Both the position numbers and the translations under genes were made by a program. A DNA stretch of 64,000 nucleotides from an uncultured Prevotellaceae bacterium. Its GTDB lineage: Bacteria; Bacteroidota; Bacteroidia; Bacteroidales; Muribaculaceae. Below the pieces are notes generated by a model. It searched no databases. It was not told the origin of the DNA and saw only the letters and a program-made list of their open reading frames with translations. The number at the start of each line of letters is the position of its first letter. Within the stretch, counting starts at the first letter, position 1. This document shows positions 17,527-27,500 of this stretch, piece by piece. The stretch is taken from assembly GCA_900318865.1 (NCBI GenBank), contig ONMF01000001.1, positions 277,194 through 341,193 of the forward strand, given 5' to 3'.

Positions 17527-18906
17527 TCAGAAGGCGTTTTGCTCGCCACGGAACATATTAACGACGGTCAGGAAGATGATTTTCAAATCAAGCATCACAT
17601 TCCAGTTCTCGGCGTACCACACATCGTATTCCACGCGTTTTTCCATCTTCCACAGTTCATCGGTCTGACCACGGTAGCCATTCACCTGTGCCCAGCCGGT
17701 AATTCCCGGCTTGATGGTGTGGCGAAGCATGTATTTGTCAATCAGTTCGCTGTACATCTCGGTTTGGCGCACCATGTGCGGCCTGGGGCCGACAATCGAC
17801 ATCTCACCACGCAACACGTTGAAAAACTGTGGCAGTTCATCAATGCTTGTGCGCCGCAAGAAGTTGCCGAAACGGGTTTTGCGGGGGTCGTTCTTCGATG
17901 CCTGCAGGCTATCGGCGCTGTCGTTCACACGCATGGTCCTGAACTTGTAGCAATTAAACTCACGGCCACGATAGCCTGTGCGTAATTGCTTGAAGAAAAT
18001 GGGACCTTTCGACGACAATTTGATGCCGATGGCCACCGGAATAAACACCACCGGCGACAGCAGCAATGCAAAAATGGAAATCACCAAGTCTAAAGTGCGC
18101 TTGATGGCACGGTTCAAGGTTCCGCTCAGCGGATAAGGACGAACGGCCATCACAGGCACATTCCCTATGGAGTAAAGCTCGAACTTTCGTGTCACATTTC
18201 TCCCGAACTGAGGCACATAGTAGAAATCGACCGCATTGTTGTCGGCAATACGTATCATGCGCGACACATCTTGGCTGTCGTTGTCGGGAACCGCACAATA
18301 CATCTCATCAACGAGATTGTCTTTGACAAATTGCTCCACGGCATCCAGATTACCCTTGTAGTCCTTGACCGTGCGTGCTTTGGGGTTGTCGTCAAAAAAG
18401 CCTAAAATCCGGTATCCATAGCCCTGGTCACTCAGCAACTCCTCCATGAGCCTGATGCCCACTGTGCCACCGCCAATGACCACAATACGCTTATAATTGA
18501 AGCCACGTGTTCGATAAGCCTTGAGAAGTTTGCGCGACCCTATCCACCAGAGAGCCAGCCCGATGAAGAACAGCACATAGAACATGAGCACCACTTGCCA
18601 TGTGGTGTCGGTCAGGCCCAGGAACGATAGCAAGGTCACAAAGATGGCCAAGTGCATGAGCACCGACCGCACAACCTCAACAAGCACGCGGTCGGCATAG
18701 ACCACGCGCTTGTTGTGAATGTCGGAGAAGAAATAGATGTCGACCACATAGGCCATGTTGAGCATGAGCCACACAATCTTGGAATAGAACACGTCGCTCA
18801 CTCCATTATACCAGCATGTTATGAAGTAAGCCGCATTCAGCACCACAACATCTACGGCACTGAACAGCCACCTGATAAACTGTCTGTATCTGCCCTTTCC
18901 TCTCAC
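17527..18906 (-). CDS. Undecaprenyl-phosphate sugar phosphotransferase, WcaJ-like
   Basis: A protein of 459 residues of the polyprenyl glycosylphosphotransferase family. Five hydrophobic helices occupy residues ~10-125 and are followed by a Rossmann-like CoA-binding domain (VVIGGGTVGIRLMEELL). The C-terminal sugar transferase domain opens with a membrane re-entrant segment (KRTLDLVISIFALLLSP) and has KFRTMRV and DELPQFFNVLRGEMSIVGPRPHM. It transfers a sugar-1-phosphate to undecaprenyl phosphate in the inner membrane, the first step of capsule or exopolysaccharide synthesis. No other polysaccharide genes are nearby, so it is an orphan initiator. It lies 22 bp downstream of recQ's start region on the same strand. 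Confidence 0.9.
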   Translation of the reverse strand: MRGKGRYRQFIRWLFSAVDVVVLNAAYFITCWYNGVSDVFYSKIVWLMLNMAYVVDIYFFSDIHNKRVVYADRVLVEVVRSVLMHLAIFVTLLSFLGLTDTTWQVVLMFYVLFFIGLALWWIGSRKLLKAYRTRGFNYKRIVVIGGGTVGIRLMEELLSDQGYGYRILGFFDDNPKARTVKDYKGNLDAVEQFVKDNLVDEMYCAVPDNDSQDVSRMIRIADNNAVDFYYVPQFGRNVTRKFELYSIGNVPVMAVRPYPLSGTLNRAIKRTLDLVISIFALLLSPVVFIPVAIGIKLSSKGPIFFKQLRTGYRGREFNCYKFRTMRVNDSADSLQASKNDPRKTRFGNFLRRTSIDELPQFFNVLRGEMSIVGPRPHMVRQTEMYSELIDKYMLRHTIKPGITGWAQVNGYRGQTDELWKMEKRVEYDVWYAENWNVMLDLKIIFLTVVNMFRGEQNAF

Positions 18907-18943
18907 TGCGATAGAGCCCTCTTAAATAACCTTGGATAAGTTA

Positions 18944-20860
18944 TCAGATTTTCTCGTCAATGAGTTTGATTTTTTGTTCCAGAAGCACTATCTCGTCGCG
19001 CAGCTTGGCTATCTTACGCTCCATCTCCTTGACGATGCTGCTGCCGCTCTTCGACTGCGCATTGAAGAATCCCATGTTGTTCTCGTAGGTCTTCAATTCG
19101 CTGCAACGCTGCTCGTAGGTGCGCACCAGGCGGTCGCGCTCATGATATGCTTTGTCACTGCCAATCTGGCTCAAAGAACTCTCGAAGCTGGCCAAGTTGG
19201 CTCGCACAGCCTTCATGTCGAATTTTTCGAAAGCTTTGTCTACTTGCTCCTTATATTCGGCGTAAAGCTTGTCTTTCTCCTTGAATGGCACATGCCCTAT
19301 CGATTGCCATTTACTCATCAGCTCGCGCACTGTTTGAGCTGCGGCTTCGGCATCTTCACTTTCCAAAACGGCTTTGAGCTGGGCTATCACTTCTTTCTTG
19401 GCTTTCATGTTCTCATGCTCAATGGCATGCACGCTGCTGGTCTGTGATTTTTTCTGCTCAAAGAAGTAGTCACAAGCTGCGATGAAGCGTTTCCAGACGG
19501 CGTCGCTGTGCTTCTTCACCACCGGACCGATGGTTTTCCATTCTTTTTGGAGTGCCACCAGCTCATCGGTGGTCTTCTTCCATTCGGTGCTGTCCTTCAG
19601 AGCCTCGGCACGCTCGCACAACTCATTCTTTTTGGCCAGGTTGGCAGCGAGTTCCTCTTTCATGCGCTTGAAGAATTCGGCCTTCAGTCCGAAGAATTCA
19701 TCGCAAGCCTTGCGGAAACGGGCAAAGAGCTGCGCATTCACCTTGCGCGACGCGAATCCCAGCTGCTTCCACTCTTCCTGCAATGCGATGATTTTCTTTG
19801 TAGCCTCGTCCCATGCGGCATACGTCTTCAGCCCGTCGGTGGAAATGGCTTCAATCTTCTCACAAAGGGCGGTCTTGGCATCAGCATTGTCTTTCTCCTT
19901 GCCCTTGCGGTCCTCGAAGAACGTTTGGTACTTCTTGTTGATAATGCTCGATGCGGCTTTGAAGCGAGCCCACAAGTCCTCGCGCAAATCCTTTGCCACG
20001 GGGCCGGTCTCGCGCCAGGTGTTATGCAATTCTTGCAACTTCTTGAAAGCAGCCACGATGTCGCTTTCTTCATCAAGTGCTTCGGCATCGGCACAAAGTT
20101 GCTGCTTCAGCTCCAGATTCTTCTTGAAGTCGTAGTCGCGCAGCTCCTTGTTGATTTTCAGAAGGTCATAGAATTTCTCAATGGCCTGCTGGAACGACTT
20201 CCACACCACCGTTTCGGCTGTGGCGGGCACGGCGCCGGCTGCTTTGAACTCTTGCTGCAACTGCTGCACGCGGCCATATTGGCGGTTGATATTATCGGGG
20301 TCGCTTGTAATGCGATGAATTTCTTCTATAATTTCCTGCTTTTTTTGCAGATTTGCCTCGCGTTGTGCCTCCTGGGCAGCGTTGAACTCCGCGCGTTTCT
20401 CCTTGAGCTGATTGAGCAACTCTTTCATTTTAGCCTCCTCGGGGTCGTCTTTCACTGCAAATGCAGCCTCTTCGTTGCCGGCCGCAAGGAATGCCTCTTT
20501 TTCATGGGCAATCTCCTCTTTGCGGATGGCAAAGAATGCCGATTTGATTTGCAACACCTCGTCTTTCACAGTCTCGATGGGCTGTGAGGCCAGTTCCTCA
20601 AGACGGGCCACCAGCTGCTCCTTGCTCATCGCGGCAAAGGATGCGGCTGGAGCAATCTCCTCGACTGTTTTTTCGGCCTCGAGTGCCTCGGCAACTGGTG
20701 CCTCGGGCATGGAGGGCTCTTGCTCATTGTTAATTACTTCCTCTGCCACTGCGGGCTCGGGGGTTTCCACCACTTGAGGAGCTTCGACGGCTGCTTCAGG
20801 GGTCAAGGTTACATCTTTCTCGAGAGCATTGTTCGATTCAGACATTTCACGCGTTTCCAT
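18944..20860 (-). CDS. DUF349 repeat protein
   Basis: A protein of 638 residues. An acidic Glu/Ala/Val-rich disordered N-terminus (~1-75) is followed by about five DUF349 units. Each is a helical bundle with a W-K-x-x-G/x-V/F pattern, as in VWKSFQQAIEKFYDLLKIN, EEWKQLGFASRK, KEWKTIGPVVKK and SKWQSIGHVPFKEKD. A C-terminal coiled coil ends the protein. It is predicted cytoplasmic. DUF349 proteins are found across Bacteroidetes and Actinobacteria and have no agreed biochemical function. An ATG at 20845 is an alternative start. An upstream TATTTTTG (20920-20927, bottom strand) could be its -7 box. Confidence 0.88.
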   Translation of the reverse strand: METREMSESNNALEKDVTLTPEAAVEAPQVVETPEPAVAEEVINNEQEPSMPEAPVAEALEAEKTVEEIAPAASFAAMSKEQLVARLEELASQPIETVKDEVLQIKSAFFAIRKEEIAHEKEAFLAAGNEEAAFAVKDDPEEAKMKELLNQLKEKRAEFNAAQEAQREANLQKKQEIIEEIHRITSDPDNINRQYGRVQQLQQEFKAAGAVPATAETVVWKSFQQAIEKFYDLLKINKELRDYDFKKNLELKQQLCADAEALDEESDIVAAFKKLQELHNTWRETGPVAKDLREDLWARFKAASSIINKKYQTFFEDRKGKEKDNADAKTALCEKIEAISTDGLKTYAAWDEATKKIIALQEEWKQLGFASRKVNAQLFARFRKACDEFFGLKAEFFKRMKEELAANLAKKNELCERAEALKDSTEWKKTTDELVALQKEWKTIGPVVKKHSDAVWKRFIAACDYFFEQKKSQTSSVHAIEHENMKAKKEVIAQLKAVLESEDAEAAAQTVRELMSKWQSIGHVPFKEKDKLYAEYKEQVDKAFEKFDMKAVRANLASFESSLSQIGSDKAYHERDRLVRTYEQRCSELKTYENNMGFFNAQSKSGSSIVKEMERKIAKLRDEIVLLEQKIKLIDEKI

Positions 20861-21054
20861 ATTCAGTAATTTTTAAGCACACTCACCCGAAAACGAGTAT
20901 GCAATTCAACAATTAACCCCAAAAATATCACTTTTTTTTCATTTGACGAAATAATTTTAATTTTTTTTTATTTTCATCAACCGCGGCTCCAAAAATTATC
21001 GGTTTAAAGCATGATTATTATCCTGCAGGTGAGAACGGCGACCAAGCGCTGCAA

Positions 21055-22293
21055 TCACTCCAGTAGTCCGAGCAACAGCAGCAGGGAATCGGTGGTGGCG
21101 CGGGTGATAACACGGGAGCGCTCGCCCGGATAATGGCGCATCTGCGCAGCCACATGACTGCCACATTTGGCGGCCATCCACACAGTTCCTACCGGTTTTT
21201 GTGGCGTGCCTCCACCCGGCCCGGCAATTCCCGATGTCGCTACGGCGCAATCGGTGTTCAAAAGCCGGCACACTCCTTCCACCATTTGTCTCACCACAGG
21301 CTCGCTCACCACGCCATGCTCAGCTATTACCGATTCCTCGACATCCAGCAGACGAGTCTTCACATCATTGGCATAAGAGACGACCGACCCCTGATAGTAA
21401 TCGCTGCTGCCTGCAATGGCTGTAATCTGGTGCGCCACATTGCCACCTGTGCAACTTTCGGCCGTGGCCAGTGTGAGGTGCAGTGCGCGCAATCGGTTTC
21501 CCACTATCTGCGCCAGCGGCTCGTCCTGGTCGCTCACAATGGATTTTCCCAGAATTTCATGCAGGCGACGGCTCTGCAAGTCCATGGCGTCATGAAGCGC
21601 CTCGGCATCGTTCATGGTGCCGTTGAGGCGCAGGCGTATCAATCCGGGTTGTGGCAGATAGGCAAGATGCATGGAAGGCGGCAATGCACGCTCAAATTCA
21701 TCGAGCCGCATGGCCAGCAACGACTCGATGATGCCTGTCACCACAAAGGTGCGGTGAGCGATGTGAACATTGTCATGAAAGTGCTTGAGCAACTGTGGCA
21801 CCACTTCGCGCTCCATCATGGTCTGCATCTCGAAGGGTACTCCCGGCATCGACACCAGCACCTTGCCATCGCGCTCAAACCACATGAGGGGCGCGGTTCC
21901 CACTTGATTCTGAATCACACGGCACGATTGGGGCACCATGGCCTGCGCGCGCGTGTAGTCATTGAGCGCGAGATGCCGCTGGCTCACCACCCATTCCACC
22001 TGGCTGGCGGTGGCTTCGTCGTAAACCAGTTCGCCTCCGAAATAGCTGCACAATGTGGGCTTGGTGATATCGTCCTTGGTTGGCCCCAGCCCACCTGTCA
22101 TCAGCACCACGTCACTGGCAGCAAATGCCTCATCGATGGCACAGGTTATTTCATGGGCATCGTCGGCAATGACTTTCACCCAGGTTGCTTCCCAACCCCA
22201 TGGGGCCATGTAGCGGGCTATCCAGCCCGAATTAGTGTCGGTGACCTGCCCTATAAGCAGTTCATCGCCAATGACTATGACAGAATATTTCAT
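21055..22293 (-). CDS. cinA: CinA-family protein: molybdopterin-binding-like domain plus NMN amidohydrolase
   Basis: A protein of 412 residues with the two usual parts. An N-terminal MoCF/COG1058 domain (VIVIGDELLIGQVTDTNSGW; VLMTGGLGPTKDDIT) is followed by a C-terminal CinA/PncC domain (LATAESCTGGNVAHQIT near residue 270; SGIAGPGGGTPQKPVGTVWM). The C-terminal enzyme deamidates nicotinamide mononucleotide in pyridine nucleotide salvage; the N-terminal part can have ADP-ribose pyrophosphatase activity. Its start overlaps the end of the M48 protease gene by 4 nt (ATGA), so the two are translationally coupled. Confidence 0.92.
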   Translation of the reverse strand: MKYSVIVIGDELLIGQVTDTNSGWIARYMAPWGWEATWVKVIADDAHEITCAIDEAFAASDVVLMTGGLGPTKDDITKPTLCSYFGGELVYDEATASQVEWVVSQRHLALNDYTRAQAMVPQSCRVIQNQVGTAPLMWFERDGKVLVSMPGVPFEMQTMMEREVVPQLLKHFHDNVHIAHRTFVVTGIIESLLAMRLDEFERALPPSMHLAYLPQPGLIRLRLNGTMNDAEALHDAMDLQSRRLHEILGKSIVSDQDEPLAQIVGNRLRALHLTLATAESCTGGNVAHQITAIAGSSDYYQGSVVSYANDVKTRLLDVEESVIAEHGVVSEPVVRQMVEGVCRLLNTDCAVATSGIAGPGGGTPQKPVGTVWMAAKCGSHVAAQMRHYPGERSRVITRATTDSLLLLLGLLE

Positions 22294-23528
22294 GATTCGG
22301 CTATATTTTGTAAAAATTCTACTCGTTGTGCGAGTGTGGGATGGCTATAGTCCATCCACACGACAGCCGGATGTGGCGTAAGGTTGATGAGCGCATTGGC
22401 GCTGAGTTTCTTCAATGCGCTCACCAACGCTGCGGCATGACCGTGCTGCGCGGCATAGGCATCTGCGGCACGCTCGGCACGTCGGCTCAGGGCGTTGCCC
22501 AATGGTGCGAGCAGCATGTTGATGGGCGTCATCAGGTAGCCGAAAGCCAGCATCGACAGCACGAACGATGGCGCATGTCCGCCAAGGGCTTCAGGAAGCT
22601 CGCTGCTGCCCACCAGCCATGAGAACACATAAAGAAACACGCCCATCATGACGATGCTTTGTGCCATGTTGCGCCACATGTCATGATGACGGAAATGCCC
22701 AAACTCGTGAGCCAGCACGGCCACAACCTCGTCGGTGGTCATTTGTTCAATGAGTGTGTCGTACAATACGATGCGTTTTTTTGAACCGATACCGGTAAAG
22801 TAGGCATTGGCCTTGGTGGAACGACGAGAGCCGTCAATAACATAAATTTCGCTGAATTGTGCGCCAAAGGCTTGAACGGCTCGCTCGATGGCCGTGCGCA
22901 ATTCTCCGGCTGGCAAGGGGGTCTGCTTGTTGAAACGCGGCACGATGAACACACTGTAGCCCCATGTCATGAATAATGTTATTACTGTGCACACGGCCAA
23001 TGCCACCACCCAGAAAGCACTTCCCAGCCAAGCGTAGGCTTCGTATACAAGCACGACAAGCAGAGCGGTGAGCAGATACGATAACACAAATGATTTCACT
23101 ACATCGAGCGCAAAGGTGCGATGTGTGCTCTTGTTGAAACCGAAGCGCTCCTCGACCACGAAGGTACCGTAATAGGCAAAAGGCAACTCCACCAGCTCAT
23201 TGATGAACTGGAAAACAAACAGGAAGATCATCAATTGCAGTTCGGCCACCTGTGTCACCTCCTTGCACCCATCGTCGATGGCGCCATAGATGCCCAGCGA
23301 CAGTATCAGCACATCGATGGCTACGGTGACTGTGCGCTGCCATCGGCCGAGACGTCGGTTGGCACGCATATAGTCCTGTTGGCGCCTGTATTGTTCGTCA
23401 TCGTAAAGGCCTTTCAGCGATGCGGGAATGGGCCAACCCATCCGGCGTCCGTTAAGCCACGACAAGGTGGTGTTCACGGCGTACTCCAGCAGTACAAGAG
23501 CAATGATAACAACAAGCAACGTGTTCAT
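22290..23528 (-). CDS. M48-family membrane metallopeptidase (Ste24/CAAX protease-like)
   Basis: A protein of 412 residues with several transmembrane helices (N-terminal anchor, ~65-120, 150-200 and ~290-350). The zinc motif HEFGH lies near residue 265, and a downstream glutamate in the ERAADAYAAQHG segment is the expected third ligand. The N-terminal region resembles the Ste24 prenyl-protease family rather than HtpX. Bacteria lack CAAX substrates, so its role is likely membrane or outer-membrane protein quality control (inference). It shares a leftward cluster with cinA, tsaD and tamB. Confidence 0.88.
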   Translation of the reverse strand: MNTLLVVIIALVLLEYAVNTTLSWLNGRRMGWPIPASLKGLYDDEQYRRQQDYMRANRRLGRWQRTVTVAIDVLILSLGIYGAIDDGCKEVTQVAELQLMIFLFVFQFINELVELPFAYYGTFVVEERFGFNKSTHRTFALDVVKSFVLSYLLTALLVVLVYEAYAWLGSAFWVVALAVCTVITLFMTWGYSVFIVPRFNKQTPLPAGELRTAIERAVQAFGAQFSEIYVIDGSRRSTKANAYFTGIGSKKRIVLYDTLIEQMTTDEVVAVLAHEFGHFRHHDMWRNMAQSIVMMGVFLYVFSWLVGSSELPEALGGHAPSFVLSMLAFGYLMTPINMLLAPLGNALSRRAERAADAYAAQHGHAAALVSALKKLSANALINLTPHPAVVWMDYSHPTLAQRVEFLQNIAES

Positions 23529-23565
23529 TCAATTCAAAAAAAGGGACAGAAAAAAGAATGGTCGG

Positions 23566-24582
23566 TTAAATCACCACGCGGGCAAACGGCGGCGCAGTGA
23601 TGTCGCAATACTCGTGGTCGAGGAACTTATAGTGTCCGGCCACTGCTATCATGGCGGCATTGTCGGTGGTGAACCGGGGCTTGGGGATAAACGCACGCAA
23701 ATGGTGGCGGCGGGCATAGTCCTGAACTGCCGCACGCACTCCCGAGTTGGCCGACACGCCGCCGGCAATGGCAATAGTAGTGATGCCGGTGTCGCGCACG
23801 GCGCGTGTGAATTTGTCCATCAAGATGTCGATGATGGTCTTTTGCAAGGAAGCGGCAAGATGCGGCAAATTCTCCTGAATGAAATCGGGGTTTTCACGCA
23901 CTGCGTCGCGCAACGTATAGAGGAAGGATGTCTTCAACCCCGAGAAACTATAATTGTAACCATCGATGTGCGGCTTGGCAAACCGGAAACGCTTGGCATC
24001 GCCCTCTGAGGCAAGCCTGTCGATGACCGGGCCACCAGGATATGGCAAGCCCATCACCTTGGCACACTTGTCGAAAGCCTCGCCGGCGGCATCGTCAATG
24101 GTCTGTCCCAATATCTCCATGTCGCGGGGAGCATTCACCTTGATAATTTGAGAATTGCCTCCTGAGATGAGCAGGCACAAGAACGGGAAATCGGGCACCG
24201 GCGCATCGGGTGTCTCCTTGATGAAATGTGCCAGCACATGGCCGTGCAGGTGATTCACATCTACAAGCGGCATGTCGAGGGCAAGAGCCAGCCCCTTGGC
24301 AAAGGCGGTGCCCACATGCAACGACCCGGGAAGCCCGGGCCCCCGGGTGAAGGCGATGGCGTCGATGTCGGTGCGCTGGATACCTGCCTGCTTGATGGCC
24401 TCGCTCACCACAGGCACGATGTTCTGCTGGTGGGCCCGAGATGCCAACTCGGGCACCACTCCACCATAGGCCTCGTGCACCTTCTGACTGGCTATCACAT
24501 TCGACATCAACACGCAGTCGCGCGTCACGGCAGCCGAGGTGTCATCGCACGACGATTCAATTCCCAATATGATTGTACTCAT
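23566..24582 (-). CDS. tsaD: tRNA N6-adenosine threonylcarbamoyltransferase TsaD
   Basis: A protein of 338 residues, full family length. Key features are the ASKHA opening ILGIESSCDDTSAAV, the metal-binding histidines in NHLHGHVLAHF (near residue 110), the LLISGGNSQI strand and the C-terminal IAGGVSANSGVR and FTTDNAAMIA motifs. It transfers the threonylcarbamoyl group to A37 of ANN-decoding tRNAs, with TsaB and TsaE encoded elsewhere. Its start codon overlaps the tamB stop by 4 nt. Confidence 0.96.
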   Translation of the reverse strand: MSTIILGIESSCDDTSAAVTRDCVLMSNVIASQKVHEAYGGVVPELASRAHQQNIVPVVSEAIKQAGIQRTDIDAIAFTRGPGLPGSLHVGTAFAKGLALALDMPLVDVNHLHGHVLAHFIKETPDAPVPDFPFLCLLISGGNSQIIKVNAPRDMEILGQTIDDAAGEAFDKCAKVMGLPYPGGPVIDRLASEGDAKRFRFAKPHIDGYNYSFSGLKTSFLYTLRDAVRENPDFIQENLPHLAASLQKTIIDILMDKFTRAVRDTGITTIAIAGGVSANSGVRAAVQDYARRHHLRAFIPKPRFTTDNAAMIAVAGHYKFLDHEYCDITAPPFARVVI

Positions 24583-27500
24583 TGTTTATTCTCCTTTTTG
24601 TTATAGATTTTCTCCTTCTCTTTATTGTTCCCATCGTTCGGCAATGCCGTCACACTATCGGTTGCCTGCGCCTTGCGATGCTTGCGTAAAATGTTGAACG
24701 GGCTGTCGAAGTCGTGTTTGAGCACGATGCCCACACCCTGTGTAGTGAGCGCGTTGCGCACATAGTAGTTCTGGTCGTTGAAATGGTTGTAGGCCTTCAG
24801 GCGCAGGGTACCCCTGGCATTGAGCAGATACTCAATGTCGAAGTCACCGATGAAGTTGGAGTTGCGGGTGTTGTAGGTGTTGTCGCGATAGCCGAAATTG
24901 CCGTTAAGCAGCAGGCGGTTGTTGAGCAGTTGGCTCGACAGGGCCACGTCCACCTCCATGTCGCTGAAGTCGCCTTTGTCGCTGCGGAAATTCGGTGCGA
25001 TGGTCCAGTTTTCACTCATTTTCCCCAAAATGTTCGACAGATGCGAAGAAATGGTTGAGGACGCCACCGACGAGAGTTGATTGTTATTTGTGGAGGATGT
25101 GCTCAACAAATAATCGGGTGTATAGAACCGGTTCAATGCCAACAGATAGATGATTTGCTGATTCATCATGTCGTCGGTGCTGATAATGCTCTTCACCTTT
25201 CGATAGGCATCGGTTGTGAGCGTGGGGAACTCCAAATCAAAAGAAATGTCGGGATGGTTGATGACACCCTTGGCACGAAGCAACGCATGCACAGGAACAC
25301 TGGTGCGGTTCAAGTCCTTGTCGACGGCAAACGACTCATCAAGATCGCGAAGATTGGCGTTGAGCGAATAGACTGCCTCAATGTCGAGTTCGGCGGCGTA
25401 TGGGTCGCCCTGGAAACTAATACTGCTTCCATTCCGAATGGTGAAATCCTTGATAATGATATCTTGCAGCGTGAAATTGTAGCTGCCTTTCTCCAGTGTG
25501 TACTTGCCGTACATGGCCATCTCATCATTGTTGTTGTACGTGAGCCTCATGTTCCCGAGCCCAGTGGCCTTGATTTGGTCGCCACCCACGGGATCCATGA
25601 CAATGATGAGTTGCATGGCAGGAGTTATATCGCCTTGTAAGTCGATGGTGTAGGCCGTGGGACGGTCCTGCGACTTTTGCTGTACCCGCTCGGTGAGCTG
25701 GCGCACCAGCAAGGGTATACTGTCGGACTCTTCATCATCCTCTTCAACATCGGGATTGTCCTTCTTGTCACGGTCACGGAAGGTAATAAAATTGTACTCC
25801 GACGCTTGCTTGGTATCACTCATCACAAACGTGAATTTGCTGCCGGGCGCCGTTTCCATGTTCACTTTGATATTCACAACTCCGGGCTCGCCGGTGACAA
25901 ATGCCGAGCCGTTTCCAAACACCGTGCCGTACCACACATCGTTGACGGAGGCATCAGTGTCGTAACACAGCAAGTTCTTGGCATTGGTAATGCCGAAGTT
26001 GAAAACCGGGTCGTGGAAACTGTTGTGGTTGAGCCAGCCGCCCATCAATGCCGTGTGGCCGTAACGGTCGGAAATCTTGACACGGTCGAACCAGATTCGG
26101 TTTGGTACCATATGGACCGAGTCGCCGGCGCAGGTGTAATTGACATTGGTGTAATCCAGATGGAAGAACAAGCTGTCGGCACACACATCTCCATAAAGGT
26201 TGATGTTATGGAAATCTCCAAACAACACGGCCTTGCCCGACACCTCGCCCTGCACATTACTGGTGAAAGCGGCCATGAAGGGCTTCATGAAAGCGACGTT
26301 GGCATGGTCGGCATCAAAAGTGAGGTGCAGCGAATCGCCCACCACATAGATATTGCCATCGATAACCGTTTCATGCCCATTTTTCTGGTTCAGATGCGCG
26401 TTGAGCGCTACCGACTTGGTCTCATTCTCCCAATGGCTCTTGATGTCGGCATCGCCCATCACGGCATTGTTGTAGCTCAGTCCCACCACATGCAGGTCGG
26501 GGGTGGATAGGCGCGGTGCCCCCGACAGCAGGTCACTGGCATAGAAATCACCGGTGGCTTTCCCGCCAAAGTCCACATTGTCGATATTGAGCGTCTCGAA
26601 CACATAATCGAGGCTCACATCATTCAGCTGCAAGCACAATTCATCGTCGGCATCGTGCGAAACCACGCCATTCACGCGAATATACTGCCCCTCGTGCTGA
26701 CCGGCAAGATTTTGAACGGTTATCACGCCATGGTCTATGTCGACGACACCGGGCAGCACGGCCCATGCCGTATCATTGAACACGATTTCCGACGGATTGA
26801 CGTCGATGGTGGCACCCACTTTTTTGTCATCCCCTCGTTTCAGAGCGGCCGAAAGGTTGAGGTTGCCATGAAAATCTCGTTCACGCATCATGCGCCATGC
26901 CAAGTCGGTATCCAACCGGTCGTTGACGCCATTGGCACCGATGGTGACGGCTATTTTGCCATTTTTCGCAGGAAAAATGGTGTTGGCGCGCAGTAGCACA
27001 TTATGGCCGACGCTGTCTTGCGACACATCCAATCGCGTGCCTTCGATAATGCGTTTAGAGCCTTGGAGCAAATAAGGTGCATCGACATGGAGGTCAAACG
27101 TGCCGGCTGTTTCGCTGATGTGGCCATCGATTGTGATTTCGTCAAGAGGATTGACCGGTAATTTCACCAGGTCCTTCAACTCATCGTTGGGCACAAGGAC
27201 AAAGTTGAAGGCCAGGTCATTGGACTTTTGTTTGCCCGGCGCCGGAGCAGCATCGGAACCGAAAAATGTGGGGAATGCCTGTCCTAATAGTCGTTTGGTG
27301 GCAGGCACAAGCGTCTTGAAATTGAATGAGCCGGTGATTTCTCCGTTGAGCCAGTCGCTGTTCACGGCCAGCCGCTGCTCGGGCGACGCGTTATCGGCAT
27401 CCAGGACAAATTCCTCAAGATGGAGTCCACGATTCTGCTCGTTGGCAAAACGCAGGTCGCTCACAGTGACATTGCCATTGGCATTGTCCAGATTGTTTCC